Source: Burkholderiales bacterium
Lineage (GTDB): Bacteria; Pseudomonadota; Gammaproteobacteria; Burkholderiales; Casimicrobiaceae
Direction: 5' to 3'
NCBI GenBank assembly: GCA_020853025.1
Contig: JADYZP010000004.1
Coordinates: 1 to 64,000, forward strand
Length of the DNA stretch: 64,000 nt
The notes under the pieces: generated by a model
Databases searched by the model: none
Told to the model about the DNA's origin: nothing
Seen by the model: only the letters and a program-made list of their open reading frames with translations
Program-made: the position numbers and the translations under genes
Shown: positions 47,105 through 55,009 of the stretch, one piece after another
How positions within the stretch are numbered: the first letter of the stretch is position 1
How the letters are laid out: the number at the start of each line of letters is the position of its first letter

Positions 47105-47187
47105 CTTGATCGGATATAAAGCCGCACTTCTGCTCGGCTGCTGCACGTTCAAGCGTGGAACCGGCACAGGAACGCCCGTCCCGGCCA

Positions 47188-47724
47188 TCAACGCAGATCG
47201 CTTCGGCCGAACTCCTGCAGGTTCTTTCCCGTCACCCGCACGATCCGCCAGTCGGGCAGCAGCGTCGCCCCCATCCGCTGGTAGAAGCCGATCGCCGGCG
47301 CATTCCAGTCGAGAACCGTCCATTCGAAACGCCCGCATTGCCGGTCGCGGGCGAGTACTGCCAGATCGGTCAGCAGCCGGCGCCCGAGTCCGCGCCCGCG
47401 GTACTGCGGATACACGAACAGGTCCTCCAGCCAGAGTCCGCGCTGCCCCAGAAAAGTTGAAAAAGTATGAAAAAAGAGCGCAAATCCGGTAGCAGCGCCA
47501 TTTTCCCCCGCTTCCCGCGCAATCAACGCCTCCGCGGCCGGCCGCTCGCCGAAGACGGCCGCCGCCAGTCGTTCTTCGTCCGCGACCACCAGGTGCTCGA
47601 GTTTTTCGTACACGGCCAGCGCCCGGATCATCTCCAGCAGCGCGGGCAGATCCGACGGCGTCGCCGTCGCTATCGACCACGAGTCCGCGCCCACCGGCGG
47701 TACCTGGCGACGGCGGCCGCTCAT
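47188..47724 (-). CDS. GNAT family N-acetyltransferase, SSAT-like
   Basis: A 178-residue acetyltransferase. After a polar 15-residue lead, IATATPSDLPALLEMIRALA starts the fold; the acetyl-CoA loop is in QYRGRGLGRRLL (about 108-119), and FEWTVLDWNAPAIGFYQRMGA is the pattern of the diamine/spermidine N1-acetyltransferase group. Length agrees with SSAT-type enzymes. The start overlaps the upstream GNAT stop by four bases, so the two are one operon. The substrate (polyamine or amino acid such as thialysine) is not certain. Confidence 0.88.
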   Translation of the reverse strand: MSGRRRQVPPVGADSWSIATATPSDLPALLEMIRALAVYEKLEHLVVADEERLAAAVFGERPAAEALIAREAGENGAATGFALFFHTFSTFLGQRGLWLEDLFVYPQYRGRGLGRRLLTDLAVLARDRQCGRFEWTVLDWNAPAIGFYQRMGATLLPDWRIVRVTGKNLQEFGRSDLR

Positions 47725-48218
47725 CCGATGCGTCGCCCGAATATGGCGAGATCGCGCTCGGCGCCTCCCAGCTCGGCAACGCGCGGCAGCAGGCCCCACG
47801 ACGCGAATCCGGCCTGCTGCAGCAGCGCTATCGACGGCGCGTTGTGGCCGAAGACGAAGGCCAGCATCGTGCGGATGCCCAGCGCCGGCGCGTGCAGCAG
47901 CGCGTGATCCAGCAAGCGCCGGGCGATGCCGCGCCGCTGCGCCACCGGCGCGACGTAGACGCCTATTTCGACGGTCGCATGGTAGGCGGGCCTGCCGTAG
48001 AACGAGCGCAGCGACAGCCAGCCGTCGGCCGGCGCGGCGTCCGCGGTACAGTGGACCCACAGGGGACGCAGCTTCGGATCGAACTCGCGAAACCAGTCCT
48101 CCCGCTGCGCCAGCGTCACGGCGGCGGTGTCCGCCGTCGCCATGTGCCCGGGGATCGAAGCGTTGTAAATGGCAACGATTTCCGGCAAATCAGTCGTTTG
48201 CGCGTCGCGTATCGGCAC
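47721..48218 (-). CDS. GNAT family N-acetyltransferase, phosphinothricin/methionine sulfoximine type
   Basis: A 165-residue acetyltransferase. The start IRDAQTTDLPEIVAIYNASI and the middle LSLRSFYGRPAYHATVEIGVYV match the Pat/MddA (YncA) group, which acetylates methionine sulfone or sulfoximine and phosphinothricin. The acetyl-CoA motif is QRRGIARRLLDHAL. The start is a GTG without a clear ribosome site. It is the first gene of a two-gene minus-strand unit and diverges from the TonB-dependent receptor across 156 bases. Confidence 0.88.
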   Translation of the reverse strand: MPIRDAQTTDLPEIVAIYNASIPGHMATADTAAVTLAQREDWFREFDPKLRPLWVHCTADAAPADGWLSLRSFYGRPAYHATVEIGVYVAPVAQRRGIARRLLDHALLHAPALGIRTMLAFVFGHNAPSIALLQQAGFASWGLLPRVAELGGAERDLAIFGRRIG

Positions 48219-48374
48219 GTTTGGCTAAATTGCAACAAACTCGGCACGCGCAGTGTAACAAATGCCGGGGTTTCGTTGCCCGCGAAAACACCGCTGTTGT
48301 AACGTGCCGATGTGTGCCGGAGGGCGGACCTGAAGTCCGTTCGGGGGGCATCCACCTTTTCTGGGGGTTTTGAT

Positions 48375-51161
48375 ATGAAATTTCAGCGGAAGAAGGTCGC
48401 GATCGCGCTGGGCATCGGCGGCGTCGCGCTGGTCGCTGGCGGGACGGCCGTCGCGCAGGACATCCGGGTCGACGTGACCGGCACCAACATCAAGCGCGTC
48501 GACTCGGAAACTGCGGCGCCGATCCAGACGATCACACGCGAGGAAATTCGCGCCTCCGGCCTGCAGACGATCCAGGACGTGGTGCGGCAGATCACCGCCA
48601 GCAACAACGGCGGCATCGCCCCGTCGTTCACCAACGGCTTCTCGGCCTCCGGCGCCGCGGTTTCGCTGCGCGGCCTCGGCCCCAACAACACCCTGGTGCT
48701 GGTCAACGGCCGCCGGCTCGCCAACTTCGGGCTGGCCGACGACGGCCACGCGTCGTATCCCGATCTTGGACAATTGCCGTTCGACGCCGTCGAGCGCATC
48801 GAAGTCCTGAAGGACGGCGCGTCGGCGATCTACGGCTCCGACGCCGTGGCGGGCGTGGTCAACGTGATCCTGCGCCAGCAATTTTCCGGCTTCACCGCCA
48901 CCGCGACCGGCGGCACGACGACCGGCGGCGAGGGCAACAACTACAAGGTCTCGGCCACCGGCGGCTTTGGCGACCTGACCAAGGACAAGTACAACGCCTT
49001 CCTGTCGCTCGACTACCAGAAGCAGGACGCCTTCGCGAGCAACAACGCGCGCGACTACATGGGCACCAACCAATTGAGCGCCCCGTTCGGCGACCAGCGT
49101 TACGGCAATCCGTTCCTCATCGGCGCGTCGAGCCTGCTCGGCAACACGCGGCCGGTGAACCCGGTCACCGGCGCCGCACTGGCCGGAAGCGCCTCGATCG
49201 TGTCCAACCCGGGCAACTGCCCGGCGGGCAACGTCAGCGAGCGCCAGGGGCCGGGCGACCCGAACGACAAGTTCTGCGTCTGGGACCCGAAGGACTGGAC
49301 CGACATCACGCCGGAGATCGAGCGCTTCAACGCCTACGCGCGCGGCCAGTACAACTTCACTCCCAACGTCACCGGCTACACCGAGCTGTCGTACTTCCAG
49401 GTCAATACCAACACCCGCGACACGCCGAGTGGTTTCCGTGGCAACTGGTACCAGGCGTCGAACAATACGATCCAGTCGTCGGTCAACATCTTCCTGCCGG
49501 TCGGCCACCCCGACAACATCTTCAACGCGCAGAACGCCGGTGGGCGTGCGTACTACACCGACGGCGCGCTGGGCGGCCGCGACGGTCAATACGAAACCGA
49601 TACGCAGCGCTACCTGCTCGGACTCAAGGGCACGCACTACGGATGGGACTGGGATTTGGCGGGCCTGTACATCCGCAGCGACACCGACGTCACCCGGCAG
49701 AACTTCTACCAATACGACCGGCTGCAGCAGGGAATCGCCGGCACCAGCCCCTACGGCTACTACCGGATCGGCGCGAACTCGAACCTCAACAACCCGGCGA
49801 TCTACGACTGGATCGCGCCGGACCTCGCCTACAGCATCAAGTCCGAGAACACGATCGTCGACGCCAAGGCGTCGCGCGACATCTACAAGCTCCAGGGCGG
49901 GCAGATGGCGCTGGCGGTCGGCTACCAGTTCAACAAGGAAGAGCTGAGCAACCCGGGCACACCCGGCACGTATACCGGCAACATCGTCGGCCTCGGCTAC
50001 TCGGCGGCGTTCGGCTCGCGCGACATCAACGCGCTTTTCGCCGAACTCTACGCGCCGGTGCTGAAGAACCTCGAACTCACCGCCGCGATTCGTTGGGACG
50101 ATTATTCGGACGTCGACTCGACATGGAACCCGAAGATCGGCGCCAAGTGGACCGTGGTGCCGCAACTGGTGCTGCGCGGCACCTGGGCAACCGCGTTCCG
50201 CGCACCCGGCCTGTACGAGACGTCCACCGCCAACGCGACGGCGGGCTACACGGTCGCGACCGACCCGGTCCGCTGCCCGGTCACCGGACTCGCGGCCGAC
50301 TGTCAGGTGCAGGTGCTCGGCATCAACACCGGCAACCCGTACATCAAGCCCGAGACTTCCGACACCTGGACCGTCGGCGTGATCTGGGAGCCGGTACCCG
50401 GACTTTCCGGAACACTCGACTACTGGAACATCAAGACCGACGACCAGATCACCATCGGCTCGGTACAGGCCGTGCTGACCAATCCGGGCAACTTCCCGGC
50501 GGCGACCGTCGGCCGCGACACCAACGACCTGCCGGGCATCCCCAACTCGGGCACCGTGCTCTACGTGTCGACACCGTTCCAGAACGCGAACACGGTGAAG
50601 ACCGACGGTATCGACCTCGACATCGTCTGGCGGACGTCGCTGAAGGAATACGGCAACCTGACCACCGAGTTCCAGTGGACGCACATCTTCAACTACAGCC
50701 AGACGCTGGGCGGCACCGAGTACAAGTACGCCGGCACCAACGGCAACTACGACGTGTCCTCAGCGCAGGGCACGCCGGAAGACCGCTGGAACCTGATCCT
50801 CGGCTGGACACGCGGTCCCTGGACTGCGACCGGCACCGTCCGCTTCGTCAGCGGCTACGACGAAGTGCCATGGTCGAACCAGCCGGGCTCCGAAATGCCC
50901 GACGGCTGCCTGTGGACGCCGGTGGACGGCACCCCGATCGACAGCTGCTCGGTGGATTCCTTTACGACCTTCGACCTGTCGGCGTCGTATAAGGGCTTCA
51001 AGAACTGGGAGATCTTCGGCTCGGTCCTCAACGTCTTCAACCAGAAGGCGCCGTTCGCACCCGCCGCCGCGTACGGCAACGTCAACTACAACTACAACTA
51101 CGCGCTGTCCGGCGCACTCGGCACGCAGTTCAACCTGGGTGCGCGTTACACGTTCAAGTAA
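48375..51161 (+). CDS. TonB-dependent outer membrane receptor
   Basis: A 928-residue outer-membrane barrel with a signal peptide (residues 1-28, ending GGTAVAQ). The plug domain covers about 35-165: VTGTNIKRVDSETAAPIQTI, LRGLGPNNTLVLVNGRRLAN, and IEVLKDGASAIYGSDAVAGVVNVI cut to its key part KDGASAIYGSDA. The barrel follows and ends with the aromatic GARYTFK. Cys pairs appear in loops (NCPAGN, DKFCVWD; RCPVTG, ADCQVQ). No N-terminal signalling domain is present. Relatives with this plug sequence are often annotated for diverse ligands, so the substrate is open. The ATG has GGGGG upstream. A rho-independent terminator follows directly. ExbB, ExbD and TonB genes lie 1.3 kb downstream. Confidence 0.93.
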   Translation: MKFQRKKVAIALGIGGVALVAGGTAVAQDIRVDVTGTNIKRVDSETAAPIQTITREEIRASGLQTIQDVVRQITASNNGGIAPSFTNGFSASGAAVSLRGLGPNNTLVLVNGRRLANFGLADDGHASYPDLGQLPFDAVERIEVLKDGASAIYGSDAVAGVVNVILRQQFSGFTATATGGTTTGGEGNNYKVSATGGFGDLTKDKYNAFLSLDYQKQDAFASNNARDYMGTNQLSAPFGDQRYGNPFLIGASSLLGNTRPVNPVTGAALAGSASIVSNPGNCPAGNVSERQGPGDPNDKFCVWDPKDWTDITPEIERFNAYARGQYNFTPNVTGYTELSYFQVNTNTRDTPSGFRGNWYQASNNTIQSSVNIFLPVGHPDNIFNAQNAGGRAYYTDGALGGRDGQYETDTQRYLLGLKGTHYGWDWDLAGLYIRSDTDVTRQNFYQYDRLQQGIAGTSPYGYYRIGANSNLNNPAIYDWIAPDLAYSIKSENTIVDAKASRDIYKLQGGQMALAVGYQFNKEELSNPGTPGTYTGNIVGLGYSAAFGSRDINALFAELYAPVLKNLELTAAIRWDDYSDVDSTWNPKIGAKWTVVPQLVLRGTWATAFRAPGLYETSTANATAGYTVATDPVRCPVTGLAADCQVQVLGINTGNPYIKPETSDTWTVGVIWEPVPGLSGTLDYWNIKTDDQITIGSVQAVLTNPGNFPAATVGRDTNDLPGIPNSGTVLYVSTPFQNANTVKTDGIDLDIVWRTSLKEYGNLTTEFQWTHIFNYSQTLGGTEYKYAGTNGNYDVSSAQGTPEDRWNLILGWTRGPWTATGTVRFVSGYDEVPWSNQPGSEMPDGCLWTPVDGTPIDSCSVDSFTTFDLSASYKGFKNWEIFGSVLNVFNQKAPFAPAAAYGNVNYNYNYALSGALGTQFNLGARYTFK

Positions 51162-51185
51162 GCTGTCGGCTGTCGATGCAGAAAA

Positions 51186-51215
51186 AAATCCGGCGGGGCA
51201 ACCCGCCGGATTTTT
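51186..51215 (+). terminator. Rho-independent terminator after the TonB-dependent receptor
   Basis: AAATCCGGCGGG and CCCGCCGGATTT form a perfect 12-bp stem around GCAA, followed by TT and preceded by an A run, so it could stop transcription from both sides. It starts 25 bases after the receptor stop codon. Confidence 0.9.
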
Positions 51216-51438
51216 CGTGTGGTCTACACTTCCGCGTGAAGGCAGGCACTTCGCGATCCGGCAGCGGGCGATCGCCGACGCGGCCGGTGTCGCCGAGGTG
51301 CAGGCGTCGCGCGCGGAGGCGCAGAAGGGCAAGTGCGCGCTGGTCGCGCTGCCGCTGCGGGAGAAATAGCGGCTGCGGTGTCGGGACTGCAGGCGGCACG
51401 AAGTGTCGGGTGCCCCGCGACGACAGAACTGCCTCGCC

Positions 51439-51711
51439 CTAGGCTGACGGCTTGCAGGGCCTCGATACGTTACCCAACGCCCACGCGACGTCGGGCACCG
51501 GCACACCGATGACGTCGATGCGCGCCGGACTGATCGCGATCTCGATCGGCGCGGCGGGCGCCGCCGGGGCGGAGGTCAGCGTGGTCGCCGGGGCGAAACC
51601 GGAATCGAAGTGCGCCGGGATGACCACCAACACGCCGAGCGTGATCGCGCTCAGTGCGAACGCGGCAGTCGCAAACAGCGCTCGTGGTGCCTCGGGTTCG
51701 TAGCGGTTCAT
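51439..51711 (-). CDS. Small single-span membrane protein, unknown function
   Basis: A 90-residue protein I do not recognise. MNRYEPEAPRALF leads into one hydrophobic helix at about 14-36 (ATAAFALSAITLGVLVVIPA), then an Ala/Pro/Thr-rich stretch, and an end with IEIAISPARIDVIGV. A strong ribosome site (GAGGAGC) precedes the ATG at 51711, the main reason to believe in it. It faces the receptor terminator and diverges from the exbB leader region. The layout, an inner-membrane anchor with a periplasmic tail, is compatible with many roles. The 51216-51438 gap shows nothing else firm. Confidence 0.6.
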   Translation of the reverse strand: MNRYEPEAPRALFATAAFALSAITLGVLVVIPAHFDSGFAPATTLTSAPAAPAAPIEIAISPARIDVIGVPVPDVAWALGNVSRPCKPSA

Positions 51712-52189
51712 TTGGTTGCTCCTCGTGAAATGGTGGTTTCTTCTGCCGGCACTCGATTCGCCGTTACACGGTCGACCATCGAAGCCGATGGGGTGGATCG
51801 TAGGCAGGTGCGTCATGGCCCTCAAGCGCGATGCGACGAACCGGGCGAAACCGGGTCCCAAGCGCGCGCGGTTGGCGATGAAGCGGATGCCTCTTCGCTT
51901 GCGGTTGCACGGATTCCGCGGTGTGACGGCGTATGCGCATGGTCACGTCCTGCCTCGTGAAGCTTCACGCAGGCCGGGTGCTTCGGGCGTGCGCAGAGGT
52001 TGCGCTCCGCGGTCCCCGCCGGTGCGGCCTGCGGCACCGGGTGAGCTCAATATAGGTGTCGCGAACGGTCGCCGAAAGCGGAAATGGCGAGTGCGCGATG
52101 CCGAATATTCGCGCTCGCTGCGGGTGCGGCGGCAAGCTCCGGTGGCGCCGCCGACCGACCTGTCGTGCGTGTTCGTCGCAACGCGCGGG
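51712..52189. other. Gene-poor intergenic region
   Basis: About 480 bases between the small membrane gene and the exbB promoter. Open frames exist on both strands but are rich in Arg, Pro and Ala, lack ribosome sites and resemble no family. I see no tRNA, repeat or mobile element in it. Confidence 0.5.
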
Positions 52190-52217
52190 TGGACTTTGTG
52201 ATCAAAGTGTGTAAAAT
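52190..52217 (+). promoter_or_regulatory. Candidate promoter of the exbB-exbD-exbD-tonB operon
   Basis: TGGACT (52190-52195) and TAAAAT (52212-52217) are spaced by 16 bases; matches are four and five of six. The start would leave a leader of about 275 bases before exbB. No clear Fur box was found by eye. Confidence 0.4.
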
Positions 52218-52240
52218 CCCGCAGCTTTCGCAACAAAATC

Positions 52241-52279
52241 TGGCCCTGCCTCGGCGGGGCCAATGCGTTTTGGCGCATG
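52241..52279 (+). promoter_or_regulatory. Two tandem hairpins in the exbB leader
   Basis: TGGCCCTGCC and GGCGGGGCCA (52241-52262) form a strong stem with one G-T pair, followed at once by ATGCG/CGCAT around TTTTGG. Placed soon after the candidate promoter, they could attenuate transcription or protect the message 5' end. Confidence 0.35.
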
Positions 52280-52501
52280 TGCGCAAAGGGCCTTGCGGCA
52301 TCGAGCACCGCCGCCCGCCGCCACCGGGTGTTCCGGAAGGCAGCGAGCGTCAGGGGACGAAGCTGCGACCGGGTTCCGACGTCCGCCCAGGGTTACCTGT
52401 CCGAAGGCGGATCGGAATTGCCGGCGTGCCGTTGGCCGCGTCCGAACACTAAGGACCGTTCGCCAATTTTCTGACTGAACAACCCTCTGTCTGGAGACCA
52501 C

Positions 52502-53353
52502 ATGTTGAACAAGAACCGGTTGGCCGCCGTGGCCGCGGTGATGCTGATTGCCGTGGCGTTCGCGGCGGTGCCGCAGCCGGCGCAGGCCCAGCCCGCAGCG
52601 CCCGCTGCCGCCCCCGCAGCAGCTCCCGAACCACCGCCGGCGCCGGTACCCGTGGCGAAGGCGCCCGCCAATGCCCCGGAAGCTCTGGACAATCCCTACG
52701 GCCTCGAGGCGTTATGGAAGGGCGGCGACATGGTCGCCAGGATCACGCTGGCCATCCTGGTCATCATGTCGATGGGCACCTGGTACATCATCATCACCAA
52801 GATCTACGAGCAGTATAAGATGGGCAGGCAGGCCAAGGATGCGAACAAGAAATTCTGGAAGGCGGCTTCGGTGCGCCAGGGTGCCGAGATGCTCAAGAAG
52901 AGCAGTCCGTACCGCTTTCTCGCCGAATCCGGGCTCGAGGCGACCAGCAAACACGAAGGCATGCTCGGCAGTATCGACTTGAACAACTGGATCGCGATGT
53001 CGATCCAACGCGCCGTCGACAACGTGCAAAGCCGCACGCAGGACGGTCTGGCGTTCCTTGCCACCGTCGGTTCGACGGCGCCGTTCGTCGGCCTCTTCGG
53101 CACCGTGTGGGGCATCTACCACGCGCTGACCGCCATCGGCATCGCCGGCCAGGCGTCGATCGACAAGGTTGCGGGTCCTGTAGGTGAGGCACTGATCATG
53201 ACCGCCATCGGTCTTGCGGTCGCCGTCCCCGCGGTGCTCGGCTACAACTGGCTCATCCGCCGGAACAAGGCAGCGATGGACCAGGTCCGCGGCTTCGGCG
53301 CCGACCTGCACGCCGTTCTCCTCAGCAACAAGATTTCCCCGGAAAAGGCCTAA
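52502..53353 (+). CDS. exbB: ExbB/TolQ/MotA-family proton channel protein
   Basis: A 283-residue inner-membrane protein of the TonB energising complex. It has an N-terminal signal-like segment (MLNKNRLAAVAAVMLIAV cut; ends QAQ near residue 30), then an Ala/Pro-rich stretch to about 55, then TM1 (ARITLAILVIMSMGTWYIIIT split here), and the paired helices with VGSTAPFVGLFGTVWGIYHAL (about 190-210) and IMTAIGLAVAVPAVLGYNWL. The extra N-terminal export segment is found in a subset of ExbB proteins. It forms a pentamer that uses the proton gradient with ExbD and TonB. First gene of the operon. Confidence 0.93.
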   Translation: MLNKNRLAAVAAVMLIAVAFAAVPQPAQAQPAAPAAAPAAAPEPPPAPVPVAKAPANAPEALDNPYGLEALWKGGDMVARITLAILVIMSMGTWYIIITKIYEQYKMGRQAKDANKKFWKAASVRQGAEMLKKSSPYRFLAESGLEATSKHEGMLGSIDLNNWIAMSIQRAVDNVQSRTQDGLAFLATVGSTAPFVGLFGTVWGIYHALTAIGIAGQASIDKVAGPVGEALIMTAIGLAVAVPAVLGYNWLIRRNKAAMDQVRGFGADLHAVLLSNKISPEKA

Positions 53354-53358
53354 GCGCC

Positions 53359-53799
53359 ATGGCGATGACCACCACCGGTCCGGGCCCGAGCGAGGAAGGC
53401 GAGGTTGTCTCGGCCATCAACACCACGCCGCTGGTCGACGTGATGCTGGTGTTGCTGATCATCTTCCTGATCACGATTCCGGTGGTCACTACTTCGATCC
53501 CCGTGCAGTTGCCGAAGGAGCGCAACGAGATCCGTGAAACCAAGCCGGAGAACATCATCCTGTCGGTTGATGCGAAGGGGGGCATCTACTGGAACGACCT
53601 CAGGATGCCGAGCACCAGCGCGCTGATCGAACGCCTGAAGAAGATCGCGGTTCTCGATCCGCAGCCCGAAGTGCAGATCCGCGGCGACGGTGCGGCGGAC
53701 TACGATTCGGTGGGCCGCATCATCTACGCGCTGCAGCGTGCCGGCATCGCCAAGGTCGGCTTCATCACCGAGCCGCCGTTGCGCGGCGGCGGCAGCTAG
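53359..53799 (+). CDS. exbD: Biopolymer transport protein ExbD, first copy
   Basis: A 146-residue protein with one membrane helix. INTTPLVDVMLVLLIIFLIT (about 21-40) carries the proton-relay Asp. A periplasmic domain follows with ENIILSVDAKGGIYWND and VQIRGDGAADYDSVGRII. It begins five bases after exbB. A second ExbD follows; the two differ in the periplasmic half, so they may form mixed dimers inside the ExbB ring. Confidence 0.93.
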   Translation: MAMTTTGPGPSEEGEVVSAINTTPLVDVMLVLLIIFLITIPVVTTSIPVQLPKERNEIRETKPENIILSVDAKGGIYWNDLRMPSTSALIERLKKIAVLDPQPEVQIRGDGAADYDSVGRIIYALQRAGIAKVGFITEPPLRGGGS

Positions 53800-53829
53800 T
53801 ACGACCGCCTGCCAGGAGGTATCGACAGC

Positions 53830-54264
53830 ATGGGAATGAACGTTGGAACGGGCGGCAGTTCGCAGGACATGGAGGTGATGATCGACATCAACACGACGCC
53901 GCTGATCGACGTCATGCTGGTGCTGCTGGTGATGCTGATCATCACGCTGCCGATCCAGCTGCACTCGGTGAACCTCAACATGCCCACCGGTAATCCGCCG
54001 CCGCCGCTGGTCAAGCCCGACGTGGTCAAGCTCGATATAGACCCTGGCAGCGTCGTCTACTGGAACGGTGACGTGGTTCCCGACCGCGCCGCACTCGAGG
54101 TCAAGTTGAAGGAGGCCGCAGCGATGGCGGTGCAGCCGGAAATCCATTTGCGGCCGGACAAGTCGGCCAAGTACGCGATCGTCGCCGGTGTCATGGCGTC
54201 GGCGCAGCGGCTCGGCCTTACCAAGATCGGGATCGTCGGCAGCGAGCAGTTCATCAACGAATAG
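53830..54264 (+). CDS. exbD: Biopolymer transport protein ExbD, second copy
   Basis: A 144-residue ExbD. DINTTPLIDVMLVLLVMLIIT (about 18-38) holds the conserved Asp, and the periplasmic part has VVYWNGDVVPDRAALEVKL and LRPDKSAKYAIVAGVMASAQ. AGGAGGT lies ahead of the ATG, stronger than for the first copy. Two exbD genes in a row are common in Xanthomonas-like TonB operons, where the second copy can be needed for particular functions only. Confidence 0.92.
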   Translation: MGMNVGTGGSSQDMEVMIDINTTPLIDVMLVLLVMLIITLPIQLHSVNLNMPTGNPPPPLVKPDVVKLDIDPGSVVYWNGDVVPDRAALEVKLKEAAAMAVQPEIHLRPDKSAKYAIVAGVMASAQRLGLTKIGIVGSEQFINE

Positions 54265-54316
54265 GTGGTCGCCAGCAGCGCCACGAGCGCTGCCCGGCAT
54301 GCGGAGTCGACACGAC

Positions 54317-54979
54317 ATGGATTACGCACGACAGCAGAGAGACCCGGCCCGGCACGTGCTCGGCATCGGCTTCGTCATCCTGGTGCATGCGCTGGTGATC
54401 TGGGCCTTGCTGTCCGGGCTCGGGCAGAACGTGATCAAGATCATCAAGAAGCCACTGAACGCGACGATCATCGAAGAGGTCAAGCCGCCGCCACCGCCGC
54501 CGCCGCCGCCACCGCCACCGAGGAAGATCATCGAGCCCCCGAAGCTGCAGCCGGTGCCGGTCGAAACCTACGTGCCGCCCCCCGACATTCCGGTGGTGGC
54601 ACCGACCACCGCGCCGGTCATTTCCGCCGTCACGCAGACCGCTCCCACGACGCCGCACGTGATTGCGCCGCCGGCCCCCGTCGTGAAGGCGCCGCCGGCA
54701 CCGCCCAAGCCTGCGGTCCGGCGTGGCATTGTCCGGATTTCCGGCGACGACCCGAGCTATCCGCGGGATGCGATTCGCGCCGGCGTCGCCAAGGGTCGCG
54801 TGGTCGCGCGGCTGCAGATCGACGAAAAAGGCAACGTGACCGACGTCAACATCATCGTGTCCGAGCCGCCGCGCGTCTTCGACCGCGAAGTGCGCAATAC
54901 GCTGGCGGACTGGAAGTTCAAGGCCGACGGTGAGCGCTACGTCGGCGAGGTCGAGATCAATTTCACGTTGAAGGATTAG
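54317..54979 (+). CDS. tonB: Energy transducer TonB
   Basis: A 220-residue protein that carries inner-membrane energy to outer-membrane receptors. An N-terminal helix (HVLGIGFVILVHALVIWALL, about 13-32) is followed by EEVKPP and an unbroken run of prolines, then more Pro-rich periplasmic linker to about 135. The C-terminal domain (about 140-220) has ISGDDPSYPRDAIRAGVAKG, GRVVARLQIDEKGNV and a final VEINFTLKD. It ends the exbB-exbD-exbD-tonB operon and would serve the receptor at 48.4 kb, among others. Confidence 0.94.
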   Translation: MDYARQQRDPARHVLGIGFVILVHALVIWALLSGLGQNVIKIIKKPLNATIIEEVKPPPPPPPPPPPPRKIIEPPKLQPVPVETYVPPPDIPVVAPTTAPVISAVTQTAPTTPHVIAPPAPVVKAPPAPPKPAVRRGIVRISGDDPSYPRDAIRAGVAKGRVVARLQIDEKGNVTDVNIIVSEPPRVFDREVRNTLADWKFKADGERYVGEVEINFTLKD

Positions 54980-55009
54980 CGCGATTCCGCGGCGCGGCTC
55001 GGCAAGGCA

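Noticed and set aside
51139-51369. Possible small gene after the TonB-dependent receptor (ends ALVALPLREK)
   Set aside because: It overlaps both the end of the receptor and its terminator, has no ribosome site, and the downstream part resembles no family.
51716-52201. 161-codon plus-strand frame in the exbB upstream region
   Set aside because: Arg/Pro-rich throughout with no homology I recognise and no ribosome site; typical of non-coding GC-rich DNA.
54484-54525. Proline run in TonB as an assembly error
   Set aside because: The run keeps the reading frame, uses mixed CCG/CCA/CCC-type codons and is a normal feature of TonB proteins.
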